Made by a program: the position numbers and the translations under genes
The notes under the pieces: model-generated
What the model saw: the letters and a program-made list of their open reading frames with translations, nothing else
Told to the model about the DNA's origin: nothing
Database searches by the model: none
Shown: positions 43,601 to 51,539 of the stretch, one piece after another
How positions within the stretch are numbered: position 1 is the stretch's first letter
How the letters are laid out: each line of letters begins with the position of its first letter
NCBI GenBank assembly: GCA_963816795.1
Contig: CAWFLT010000006.1
Span: forward strand, 496,001 to 560,000
From: CAWFLT01 sp963816795
GTDB taxonomy: Bacteria; Acidobacteriota; Vicinamibacteria; Vicinamibacterales; SCN-69-37
DNA length: 64,000 nucleotides
Direction of reading: 5' to 3'

Positions 43601-45265
43601 CCCGGCGAGGGCGGTCAGTTGCCGGGCCACAAGGTGTATCCCTGGATCGCAAAGGTCCGCCAGTCCACCCCCGGCGTCACGCTGATCTCACCGCCGCCGC
43701 ACCATGACATTTACTCGATTGAGGACCTCGCCCAGCTGATCTACGACCTCAAGAATGCCAACTCGCGGGCGCGCGTGCACGTCAAGCTCGTCGCCGAGGT
43801 CGGCGTCGGCACAATCGCTGCCGGGGTCGCGAAAGCGCATGCCGACGTTGTGTTGATCTCGGGCCACGACGGCGGAACGGGCGCGTCGCCGCTCACCGCC
43901 ATCAAGCACAGCGGTGCGCCGTGGGAACTGGGGCTGGCCGAAACCCAGCAGGTCCTCCTCCTCAACGGGCTTCGCGACCGCATCGTGGTACAGGTCGACG
44001 GCCAGATGAAGACGGGCCGCGACGTGATCATCGCGGCGTTGCTCGGTGCCGAAGAGTTCGGGTTCGCGACCGCCCCGCTCGTCGTCTCCGGGTGCGTCAT
44101 GATGCGCGCCTGTCATCTCAACACGTGCCCGGTGGGGATCGCGACGCAGGATCCAGAACTGCGCAAGAAGTTCGCCGGCCGGCCCGAGTTCGTCGAGACG
44201 TTCTTCCGCTTCATCGCCGAAGAGGTGCGGGAGTACATGGCGCAGCTTGGCTTCCGTACGCTCGACGAGATGGTCGGCCGCGTCGATCGGCTGGACGTCA
44301 AGCCAGCCGTGCGCCATTGGAAAGCCCAAGGCGTCGATCTGTCCGCGCTGCTCTTCGAGCCCGCGGTGCCGGCGCACGTGGCCCGGCGCCGCACGCGCGC
44401 CCAGGACCACGGCCTCGAGCGCGCGCTCGACCAGGAACTGATCCGCCAGTCGGCCGCCGCGCTCGACGAGCAGCGGCCGGTCGAGCTGGATGTCGTGATC
44501 CGAAACGCGCATCGCGCCGTCGGCACGTTGCTCGGTTCCGAGATTACGAGGAGGTACGGCGCCGCCGGACTCCCTGAAGATCGGATCACCATCAACTTCA
44601 CGGGTTCGGCCGGCCAGAGCTTCGGCGCCTTCGTGCCGAGAGGCGTGACGCTCCGGGTCGAGGGCGACGCCAACGATGGCTGGGGCAAAGGGCTGTCGGG
44701 CGGCAAGCTCGCCATCCTGCCGCCGGTGGGATCGACGTTTGCCGCCGAGGACAACGTCATCATCGGCAACGTCGCGCTCTACGGCGCGACCGGCGGTGAG
44801 GCCTACGTGTGCGGCCTGGCCGGCGAGCGCTTCGCGGTGCGCAACAGCGGCGCCATCGCCGTCGTCGAGGGCGTCGGCGACCATGGCTGCGAGTACATGA
44901 CGGCCGGCCGTGTGGTCGTGCTCGGCCGGACTGGACGCAACTTCGCGGCCGGGATGAGCGGCGGCGTCGCGTACGTGTTCGATCCGGACGGCGATTTCGA
45001 GCGCCGGTGCAATCCACAGATGGTGGATCTCGAGCCGCTGCTTGACGACGATGTCGACGAGATTCTGCGGCTGATCCACCGCCATGTGCGTTACACCAAC
45101 AGCGCGCACGCCGCCGAGATTCTCGCCGCGTGGGACGCGCTCGCGTCCACGTTCGTGAAGGTCATGCCGCGCGATTACAAGCGGGTGCTGCTGGCCGAAG
45201 CGCGCGCGCGGGTCGAGAACCGCGAGCCGGCCTTCGCGGAGCTGGCGGGAGCCGCCCGTGGGTAA
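40682..45265 (+). CDS. gltB: Glutamate synthase (NADPH) large subunit
   Basis: GltB converts glutamine plus 2-oxoglutarate to two glutamates. The 1527-residue protein starts at GTG with MPQSQFPPAQGLYDPRDEHD, and the amidotransferase Cys is in ACGLGF at about residue 22. RFSTNTFPSWPLAHPYRMVA, the FMN domain (GRFGVTSEYLVNADDLQIKM, SPPPHHDIYSIEDLAQLIYD) and the 3Fe-4S cysteines MRACHLNTCPVGIATQDP follow. The C-terminal beta-helix carries NFTGSAGQSFGAFVPRG. The frame is intact over 4.6 kb. It overlaps gltD by 8 nt. It is divergent from the DnaC-like gene and heads the nitrogen island. Confidence 0.97.
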   Translation: MPQSQFPPAQGLYDPRDEHDACGLGFVADIKGRRSNAIVRQALQVLINLLHRGACGSEQNTGDGAGILMQMPDRFLRKETGRLGIALPAAGEYGAGLVFLPPDPAARRQVQSLFEETVREEGQIVLGWRDVPTDNRFVGASAVAVQPAFGQIFIGRGAELARMGDAAGARATFERKLYVIRKRVEHAVDALPGTERLGFYVVSLSSNTLTYKGMLTADQIETMFPDLVDPDVESALALVHQRFSTNTFPSWPLAHPYRMVAHNGEINTLRGNINWMKAREALCASDVLGDDLRKIVPIIREGGSDTAIFDNVLELLVMSGRSLPHALLMMIPEPWQGDAEMSPARKAFYEYHSSLMEPWDGPASIAFTDGTVIGAVLDRNGLRPSRYYVTKDDLVIMASEVGVLDVPPDQIVIKERLHPGRMFLVDTAAGRIIADEEIKESIATAQPYGEWLAQHLISIDDLPAAPHTPPPDHEVVARRQIAFGYTQEDLRLLLGPMASNGEEPIGSMGTDTPLAVLSERPRLLYDYFTQLFAQVTNPPLDAIREELVTSMASTIGPERNLLQPEPESCRQIKVKYPVLDNHELAKLRHVDAPGFRSVTLPMLFPPGEGGAGLERALDDLRARASEAVRAGATILILSDRGMNEDRAAMPSLLATAGVHHHLVREGARTKCALVVETGDAREVHHMALLIGYGAGAVNPHLAFETLDDMIQERSLEGLSHERAVGNYVRALNKGLLKVMSKMGISTLQSYCGAQIFEAIGLERTFVDRFFTSTASRIGGIGLNVIAEEVRRRHARAFRGSRASNEDLEEGGEYQWRREGEHHLFTPKIVQTLQHATQSKQYGIYREYTALVNDQSRRLGTLRGLFDLRPGTAPIPLTEVEPVESLVRRFATGAMSYGSISQEAHETLAIAMNRLGGKSNTGEGGENAERYRRDPNGDWRRSAVKQVASGRFGVTSEYLVNADDLQIKMAQGAKPGEGGQLPGHKVYPWIAKVRQSTPGVTLISPPPHHDIYSIEDLAQLIYDLKNANSRARVHVKLVAEVGVGTIAAGVAKAHADVVLISGHDGGTGASPLTAIKHSGAPWELGLAETQQVLLLNGLRDRIVVQVDGQMKTGRDVIIAALLGAEEFGFATAPLVVSGCVMMRACHLNTCPVGIATQDPELRKKFAGRPEFVETFFRFIAEEVREYMAQLGFRTLDEMVGRVDRLDVKPAVRHWKAQGVDLSALLFEPAVPAHVARRRTRAQDHGLERALDQELIRQSAAALDEQRPVELDVVIRNAHRAVGTLLGSEITRRYGAAGLPEDRITINFTGSAGQSFGAFVPRGVTLRVEGDANDGWGKGLSGGKLAILPPVGSTFAAEDNVIIGNVALYGATGGEAYVCGLAGERFAVRNSGAIAVVEGVGDHGCEYMTAGRVVVLGRTGRNFAAGMSGGVAYVFDPDGDFERRCNPQMVDLEPLLDDDVDEILRLIHRHVRYTNSAHAAEILAAWDALASTFVKVMPRDYKRVLLAEARARVENREPAFAELAGAARG

Positions 45266-46708
45266 GGCGACGGGCTTCATCGAGATCGCACGACTGAAGC
45301 CGTCCGCGCGGCCAGTCGACGAGCGGGTCCGCGACTGGAACGAGGTGTACCTGCCGCACGCCGTGCAACCGCTGCGGGACCAGGGCGCCCGCTGCATGGA
45401 CTGCGGCGTCCCCTTCTGCCATGAGGGTTGCCCATTGGGCAACCTCGTGCCCGACTGGAACGATCTCGTCTATCGGGACCGCTGGCGGCCGGCGTTCGAG
45501 CGGCTGATGGCCACCAACAACTTTCCGGAATTCACGGGCCGATTGTGCCCGGCGCCGTGCGAGGGCGCGTGCGTGCTCGGGATCAACAGCGACCCGGTCA
45601 CGATCAAGTCGATCGAGCTGGCGATCGTCGAGCGCGCGTTCGAGGAAGGCTGGATCGCCGCGCGGCCGCCGACTCACCGGACCGGCAAGCGCGTCGCGAT
45701 CGTCGGCTCCGGCCCGGCCGGACTGGCGGCGGCTGACGACCTCAATCGTGTCGGCCACTCGGTCACGATCTTCGAGCGGGATGACCGCATCGGGGGGCTG
45801 CTGCGCTACGGCATTCCAGAGTTCAAACTGGAGAAACGGTTCCTCACCCGGCGCCTGGCGATCCTCGAACAGGAGGGGATCGTGTTCCGTACCGGCGTCG
45901 AGGTCGGCACCGATCTGCCGGTCAGCGCGCTGCAGCGGGAATTCGATGCGATCGTGCTCGCCGGTGGAGCGTCTGACGCGCGCGATCTGAACGTGCCCGG
46001 GCGGGAGCTCCGAGGCATTCACCTGGCCATGGAGTTTCTCTCCCAACAGAACCGGCGCTGCGAGGGCGACGACATCTCGACCGATCAGGCGATCTCGGCC
46101 GCCGGCAAGCGCGTGGTGATCATCGGCGGCGGCGACACGGGCGCCGACTGCCTGGGCACCGTCCATCGACAAGGCGCGCGCGCCGTGCATCAGCTCGAGC
46201 TGCTGTCGCGCCCGCCCGACGCGCGCGCGCCCGGGAATCCCTGGCCGCAATGGCCGCACATCTTCCGGGTGTCCTCGGCGCACGAGGAAGGCGGCCATCG
46301 GCTCTACTCGGTGGCCACCGAGCGATTCGAAGGCGACGAACGCGGCCAGGTCCGCGCGCTGCACACCGTCAACGTCGAGCGGGTCGCCAACGGCGATGCC
46401 GTGCGGTTCGAGCGCGTCGCCGGCAGCGACACGGTCCTCGAGGCTGATCTGGTGTTGATCGCCATGGGCTTTGCCGGCCCCGAGCGAACACGGATGCTGT
46501 CCGAATTCGGGGTCCGCTTGACCGAGCGCGGCACCGTGTGGCGCGACGATTCGCTGGATGACGAGCGTGCCGGGTGTGTTCACGGCCGGCGACATGGAAC
46601 GCGGCCAGTCGCTCGATCGTGTGGGCGATTGCCACCGGCCGCAGCGCGGCGCGAGGTGTTGATACCTACCTGATGGGCACCTCCGACTTGCCGGCACCGG
46701 TGCACTGA
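45258..46708 (+). CDS. gltD: Glutamate synthase small subunit (two apparent frameshifts near 3' end)
   Basis: GltD passes electrons from NADPH to GltB. Two ferredoxin-like cysteine clusters are present (CMDCGVPFCHEGCPLGN near residue 46 and CPAPCEGACVLG near residue 97). The FAD site is VAIVGSGPAGLAAADDLNRV and the NADPH site is VVIIGGGDTGADCLG. Near 46557 the frame changes, after TVWRDDS, to GVFTAGDMERGQS, and near 46607 to IVWAIATGRSAARGVDTYL, ending DLPAPVH. The conserved FAD-closing motif GVFTAGD is thus recovered, so the breaks are most likely indel errors. Confidence 0.93.
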
Positions 46709-46852
46709 GTGCCGCGCTCCTCCTCGAGCGTGACTGGCGCGGATCGGATCGTTTCAACATTATTGTCTGTCGCTCCAAGTTCACCTCTACGATTCTGTGG
46801 AAATCGCGCGATCGCGGCCATCTCACGAGCCGGGCAGTAGACGCGACGCCGG

Positions 46853-46868
46853 TGGCCTCTAACTTGCT
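46853..46868 (+). promoter_or_regulatory. Candidate sigma-54 (RpoN) promoter of amt
   Basis: TGGCCTCTAACTTGCT matches the -24/-12 consensus TGGCAC-N5-TTGCW at the invariant GG and GC, with correct spacing. The predicted start near 46879 would give a leader of about 207 nt. Ammonium transporter genes are often RpoN/NtrC-dependent. Four positions (CTCT where CACG is favoured) deviate, and no NtrC enhancer was identified. Confidence 0.5.
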
Positions 46869-46877
46869 AAAGGATCG

Positions 46878-46924
46878 CTCATCGCAGCACGGGACGTCGC
46901 AAACGCGCCCCGCACTGCGATGAG
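46878..46924 (+). repeat. Perfect 10-bp inverted repeat at the predicted amt transcript 5' end
   Basis: CTCATCGCAG (46878-46887) and CTGCGATGAG (46915-46924) are exact complements around a 27-nt loop that contains a further GGG/CCC pairing. The left arm begins at the start site predicted from the sigma-54-like promoter, so the mRNA would start with a hairpin. It could also be an operator. Confidence 0.7.
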
Positions 46925-47086
46925 AGGCACAGCACCGTGACGACGGCGTTCTGGAACCTGGACTCGATCGACATTCTCGTTGAGCGGTGAGTCGTCATTT
47001 CTACATTTTCGTTGCTCATCGTCAAGCCGCCATGAACGGCACGCTGGCAACGGCGGCGTCGGATGAGATCCAAGGAGACCCTGCCC

Positions 47087-48496
47087 ATGCGTTGTTCAGA
47101 TAACGTCGGTCGAAGAAGAATCGCGGTGATTGCCGCCGTTGGGTTGATCGGATGACCTGCGAGCGTCCTCGCGCAGGAGCCGAGCGCTCCGCCTCCCATC
47201 AACCCGGCAGACACCGCCTGGATGCTGATGGCGACGGCACTGGTGCTCCTGATGACGCCCGCCCTCGCCTTCTTCTATGGCGGCCTGGTCCGAGCCAAGA
47301 ACGCCCTGAACACCATGATGATGAGCGTCGTGGCCCTCGGGTTTGTCGGCGTGATCTGGGCGCTCGGCGGCTACTCGCTCGCGTTTGCGCCGGGGAACGC
47401 CTGGATCGGAGACTTGTCGCGTCTCGGTCTGCAGGGCGTCACGCTCGACGCGCAAGGCACCATCCCGCATGTCCTGTTCATGGCCTTCCAGGGCACGTTT
47501 GCCATCATCACCGCGGCGCTCATCTCCGGCGCCATCGTCGAGCGGATGCGGTTCTCCGCGTACGTCCTGTTCATCTCGTTGTGGGTGATCGCCGTGTATG
47601 CCCCAATTGCCCATTGGGTCTGGGGCGGCGGCTGGCTGGCGAAGTTGGGCGCCCTCGACTTCGCGGGGGGCACGGTCGTTCACGTCAACGCCGGGGCGGC
47701 GGCACTGGTCGCCGCGCTCGTCATCGGCAAGCGCCAGCAGTACCCGTCCTCGTCGCTCCTGCCGCACAACGTGCCCTTCACGCTGCTCGGCGCCGGCCTG
47801 CTCTGGTTCGGCTGGTTCGGTTTCAACGCCGGCAGCGCGGTGGCGGCCAACGGGATCGCCGGACTCGCGTTTGTGACCACGATGCTGGCGCCGGCAGCGA
47901 CGCTCGTGGTCTGGACGTTCCTTGACGCGATGCGGTCGCGCAAGCCCACCGCCGTCGGCGCGGCGACCGCCATCGTCGTGGGCCTCGTGGCGGTGACGCC
48001 GGCGGCCGGCTTCGTCAGTCCGATGAGCGCGATGGCGCTCGGTGCCATCGCCGCTGTCCCGAGCTACCTGATGCTGCTCTGGCGGGCCAAGTCGTCACTC
48101 GACGACTCGCTCGATGTCGTGGCCGCGCACGGTGTCGGCGGGACGGTGGGCGCATTGTTGACCGGGGTGTTCGCGCAGAAGAGCCTCAACGGCGTCGCCG
48201 ACGGCCTGCTCTTCGGCAACCCGGGTCAGGTCGCGATTCAGGCCGCCGCCGTGCTCGCCGCGATCGTCTACAGCGGCGGGATGACCTTCCTGCTGCTGAA
48301 GCTCATCAGCGTGGTGCTACCGCTGCGCGCGACCGCCGACGACGAGATCACGGGCCTCGATCTCAGTCTGCACGGCGAGGAAGCCTACATGCATGCCGAT
48401 TCGGGAGGGCTGGGCCCGGCGTCGACGTTTTCGACGCCTGGCGAGGCGCGCATTCCGAGTCCGGTCCTGGCGGTTTCTCATCCGGAGGTGCGATGA
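47087..48496 (+). CDS. amt: Ammonium transporter Amt (in-frame TGA in the signal peptide)
   Basis: This protein belongs to the Amt/MEP/Rh channel family. The mature part starts PINPADTAWMLMATALVLLM and has eleven helices, including the first-helix motif ALAFFYGGLVRAKN, GGTVVHVNAGAAALVAALV, LLWFGWFGFNAGSA and VAAHGVGGTVGALLTG with the second pore His. An ATG at 47087 has an AAGGAG site 9 nt upstream and encodes a signal peptide (MRCSDNVGRRRIAVIAAVGL, cleavage at VLAQE). Codon 23 of this frame (47153-47155) is TGA. Without the leader, translation could begin only at 47222, inside the first helix. A base error is the simplest explanation. P-II follows in the same island. Confidence 0.9.
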
Positions 48497-48749
48497 ATCG
48501 GTAAGGCGGGCAGGTAAGTCGGGGCGGGTCTCCACGAAGGTTGGCGCCGTTCAGGGAGAACCCACCCCACTGCGGAATCGGCTCTGGTGAACCGTCCTGC
48601 GCAGCGGAAAAAGGATAGCACGGGCTTGCGGGAGCGATCCCGGGCCCGGGCACCCCTGCCGGGACACGGTAACTACGCGCCGCGTCGATCGGCGCGCGTG
48701 TCGTGCGGCGGTCCTTGGCCGCGAGCGGCACGTGACTGGCGGGGGACGT

Positions 48750-49655
48750 ATGAAGAAGATCGCGTGGAGCATGTTGGTGGTCGGATTCTTCTCGACTTCG
48801 GCACGGGCGCAAGAGGCGGCGAAGCCCGCCGGCCAGGCGCCAGCCTCGTCAACTGCGGCGGCGCCGGCGCCGACCAGTGTCACCACCGAGGTCGAGGCGG
48901 CGCCGGCCAAGCGGATCTCGTTCGCCACCGGGTTCGATTTCGCCACCGCGTACCTGTTTCGCGGCATCTTTCAGGAGGATCACGGGACGATCGTGCCGCC
49001 CTATGTCGATCTGGGCGTGACGCTCTACCAGGGCGGCGGCACGCTGAAGAGCATCATCGCCAATGTCGGCAACTGGAACAGCCTCCATTCGGGGCCGACC
49101 GGGGAGTCCGGACACGGCAATGCCTGGTACGAGGCGGACTACTACGGTTCGGTGACGTTCACCCTCGGCAACTGGAAGCCGGGCGCCTTGTTCACGTCGT
49201 ACACGAGTCCGAACGACGCCTTCAAGACCGTGCACGAACTGGCGGGCGTCCTCGCGTACGACGATAGCGGCAGCGCGTTCCCGCTCTCGCCGAAGATCCT
49301 GCTGGCCCACGAGCTCAGCGGCCAGGCCGACGGTGGGGCCAAGCAGGGCACGTACCTCGAGCTCGGCATTCGGCCGAGCGTCAAGCTCATCGGTGGAAAG
49401 TACCCGCTGAGCCTGGCGGTGCCAGTGAAGACGGGGCTGAGCCTGAAAGACTATTACGAGGGACCCGCCGGCAATTCCTCGTTCGGATACTTCGATACGG
49501 GGGCCATCGCCAGCGTGGGAATCGCATCAGGAAAAATCTCGTGGGACATCCATGGCGGCGTCGATTTTCTCTGGCTCGGCGACAGCATGAAGCGACTCAA
49601 TGGCGGTGACGGCTTCAAGCCGGTCGGTATCCTGGGCGTGGGGATCACGTATTAG
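48750..49655 (+). CDS. Outer-membrane porin-like protein between amt and P-II
   Basis: This 301-residue protein has a signal peptide (MKKIAWSMLVVGFFSTSARA, then QE) and an Ala/Pro-rich spacer. A beta-barrel of about 250 residues begins RISFATGFDFATAYLFRGIF and ends FKPVGILGVGITY with a terminal Tyr. The FATAYLFRGI start resembles the TorF-type putative porins. Its position between amt and glnK suggests it passes ammonium or small nitrogen compounds across the outer membrane (inference). The ATG at 48750 follows a GGGGGA element; an upstream GTG at 48732 is less likely. The 48497-48749 gap has a GC hairpin near 48676-48696 but no gene. Confidence 0.8.
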   Translation: MKKIAWSMLVVGFFSTSARAQEAAKPAGQAPASSTAAAPAPTSVTTEVEAAPAKRISFATGFDFATAYLFRGIFQEDHGTIVPPYVDLGVTLYQGGGTLKSIIANVGNWNSLHSGPTGESGHGNAWYEADYYGSVTFTLGNWKPGALFTSYTSPNDAFKTVHELAGVLAYDDSGSAFPLSPKILLAHELSGQADGGAKQGTYLELGIRPSVKLIGGKYPLSLAVPVKTGLSLKDYYEGPAGNSSFGYFDTGAIASVGIASGKISWDIHGGVDFLWLGDSMKRLNGGDGFKPVGILGVGITY

Positions 49656-49668
49656 TTGAAGGAGGGGT

Positions 49669-50001
49669 ATGAAGCTGATCAAGAGCATCGTCCGCCCGAA
49701 CAAGGTGGACGATGTGCGAGACGCGCTCGAGAAGCTGAGCATTTCCGGCATGACCGTCACCGAGGTGCGCGGGCACGGGCGCCAGAAGGGCCACACGGCC
49801 ATCTACCGCGGCAAGGAATATAGCGTCAGCCTGTTGCCCAAGATGCAGATCGAAGTCGTGGTGCCAGACGAAGTCGTCGACGAGGTCATCCAGACGATCA
49901 TCCGGTCGGCCCGCACTGGCGAGATCGGTGACGGCCGGGTCTTCGTCCTGCCAGTCGAGCAGGGCTACAACATCCGCACGGGCGAGCAAGACATCGTGTG
50001 A
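49669..50001 (+). CDS. glnK: Nitrogen regulatory protein P-II
   Basis: P-II senses 2-oxoglutarate, ATP and glutamine status and blocks Amt when nitrogen is sufficient. The 110-residue protein begins MKLIKSIVRPNKVDDVRDAL. The T-loop RQKGHTAIYRGKEYSVSLLP holds the uridylylatable Tyr of the KEY triplet, and the C-terminal signature is TGEIGDGRVFVLPVEQ. A strong GAAGGAGGGG site precedes the ATG. Linkage to amt supports the GlnK name. It is convergent with hspR, with only a 20-nt gap and no visible terminator. Confidence 0.95.
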   Translation: MKLIKSIVRPNKVDDVRDALEKLSISGMTVTEVRGHGRQKGHTAIYRGKEYSVSLLPKMQIEVVVPDEVVDEVIQTIIRSARTGEIGDGRVFVLPVEQGYNIRTGEQDIV

Positions 50002-50021
50002 AGCCTGCCACCGCGATGTGA

Positions 50022-50438
50022 TTAGCGCGTGGGCGTGACCTCGCTCTCGTCCGGCCGGCCGAGCTCCGCGGTCGCGGTCGGCACGAGCGCGGTGTTCAGG
50101 CGCTGCTCCCAGTCACCGAGGCCGCGCGCCAGTTCGCCTTTCACGTACTGCATGAACTCGTTGACCTCCCGCTGCATGCGGTCCATCTTCCGGCGCATGT
50201 TGAGGATGATCTCGACACCGGCGAGGTTGACGCCGAGGTCGCGCGTGAGGGCGAGGATCGTCTCCAGGTCCTGGAGGTCGTCGTCCGAGTAGAGCCTGGT
50301 GTTGCCGTCGGTGCGCGACGGCTTCAGCAGGCCCTCGCGCTCATAGAGGCGCAGGGTCTGCGGGTGGATGTTGTACTTCGTCGCCACCGCGCTGATCATG
50401 TAGTAGCCCTTGCCCGTTCCCGACTTCTTGACCGACAC
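50022..50438 (-). CDS. hspR: MerR-family heat-shock repressor HspR
   Basis: This 138-residue regulator has an N-terminal MerR helix-turn-helix (YMISAVATKYNIHPQTLRLY, EREGLLKPSRTDGNTRLYSD), a dimerisation helix and an acidic tail. HspR represses the dnaK operon in actinobacteria and some other phyla, binding with DnaK to HAIR sites. Here it is the last gene of dnaK-dnaJ-hspR, as expected for feedback control. No clear HAIR inverted repeat (CTTGAGT-N7-ACTCAAG) was found upstream of dnaK. Confidence 0.9.
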   Translation of the reverse strand: MSVKKSGTGKGYYMISAVATKYNIHPQTLRLYEREGLLKPSRTDGNTRLYSDDDLQDLETILALTRDLGVNLAGVEIILNMRRKMDRMQREVNEFMQYVKGELARGLGDWEQRLNTALVPTATAELGRPDESEVTPTR

Positions 50439-50450
50439 GTGCCATCTCCT

Positions 50451-51539
50451 TCATTCGAACAGATGCTGTCGCACATCGACCGCGTTGAGCCGGCCGAACT
50501 CCTCGAGCAACGCGCGCGAACGCTCGTCGCGGACCGGCGGAAGTACGAGCTGGACGTCGAGCACGAGGTCGCCGGCCGCCTCCGCGGCGCCGTCTGGCGA
50601 CGCCACGCCGCGGCCCCGCACGCGAATCCGTTGGCCGGCGGCCGTTCCTGGCGGCACCCGCACCCGCACGGGATCCCCGAGCGTCGGTACGTCGATCCGG
50701 GCGCCGAGCGCTGCCTCGTGAATCGCGAGCGGCAGCGTCAGGTGCAGATCCTGGCCGACCCGTCGAAAGAACCGATGGTCCTCCACTTCAATCGTCACAT
50801 ACAGGTCGCCGGCCGGACCGCGCCGTGCGCCAGCGTGCCCGCGTCCGGGAACGGCCAGGCGCGCGCCTGACTCGAGCCCCGGCGGGACGCGCAGGACCAC
50901 GACCTCACTGCGCGCCTGCACCCCGGCGCCTGCGCACGCGCGACAGCCTTGCACGCTGATCCGTCCACTCCCCTCACACCGATCGCAGGACTTGGTGAAC
51001 ACCATGTGCCCGCGCGCCCACCGCCGCGCGCCCTGCCCGTGGCATTCGCGGCACACCGCCGCGGGACGCGGCACCTGCCCATCGCCGGCACACGCGGGAC
51101 AACGTTCCTGTCGAACGATCGACAGCGGAAACTCTCCGCCCGTCACCGCGTCCTTGAAGGACACCTCCAGCGTCATCTCCAGGTCGGTCCCGCGCGACGG
51201 GGTCGTCGCTTCGCGCGCGGCGTCATGGAAGACGTCCGCGAACAGCTCCGCGAACGTCCCGGCCGACGGCCCTTCAGCCGGCGCGGAGAAGTCGAAGCCG
51301 TCGAACGAGACGGCGGTCACCGCCACCGATCCGGTCCCGGCGCCGCGATCGTACTCGCGGCGCCGGTCCAGGTCGGCCAGCACTTCGTACGCCTGCTGAA
51401 TCTGGCGATACTGCTCCTCGGCGACGCGATCGCCCGGATTGATGCCGGGGTGATAGCGTCGAGCCAATCGGCGGTAGGCACGCTCGACCTCGTCGAGCGT
51501 CGCCGACCGGCTCAGACCGAGGAGGGTGTAGAAGTCCAT
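50451..51539 (-). CDS. dnaJ: DnaJ-type co-chaperone with altered HPD motif
   Basis: This 362-residue DnaJ has a J domain (MDFYTLLGLSRSATLDEVER), a short linker, and a zinc-finger domain with four CxxC pairs (CPAC, CREC, CDRC, CRAC). Substrate-binding beta domains follow (GDLYVTIEVEDHRFFRRVGQ, DLHLTLPLAIHEAALGARID). The J-domain loop reads RRYHPGINPGD, so the canonical HPD is HPG. The Asp of HPD is normally needed to stimulate DnaK ATPase. It overlaps nothing but is immediately followed (minus strand) by hspR and preceded by dnaK. No grpE is present in this operon. Confidence 0.9.
   Translation of the reverse strand: MDFYTLLGLSRSATLDEVERAYRRLARRYHPGINPGDRVAEEQYRQIQQAYEVLADLDRRREYDRGAGTGSVAVTAVSFDGFDFSAPAEGPSAGTFAELFADVFHDAAREATTPSRGTDLEMTLEVSFKDAVTGGEFPLSIVRQERCPACAGDGQVPRPAAVCRECHGQGARRWARGHMVFTKSCDRCEGSGRISVQGCRACAGAGVQARSEVVVLRVPPGLESGARLAVPGRGHAGARRGPAGDLYVTIEVEDHRFFRRVGQDLHLTLPLAIHEAALGARIDVPTLGDPVRVRVPPGTAAGQRIRVRGRGVASPDGAAEAAGDLVLDVQLVLPPVRDERSRALLEEFGRLNAVDVRQHLFE

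Larger units (their letters stand above)
46709..47086 (+). other. Regulatory gap between gltD and amt
   Basis: This 378-nt stretch carries no credible gene in either direction. It holds a sigma-54-type promoter candidate at 46853-46868, a perfect 10-bp inverted repeat at 46878-46924, and a Shine-Dalgarno element AAGGAG at 47072-47077 for amt. The A/T-richer part near 46990-47010 has no recognised motif. Confidence 0.7.

Noticed and set aside
47030..47048. Second sigma-54-like site (GGCACGCTGGCAAC) closer to amt
   Set aside because: The -12 element reads CAAC instead of TTGC; only the -24 half matches.
46709..47086. Small coding gene in the gltD-amt gap
   Set aside because: The only open frame of note is short, lacks a ribosome site and overlaps the promoter and hairpin elements.
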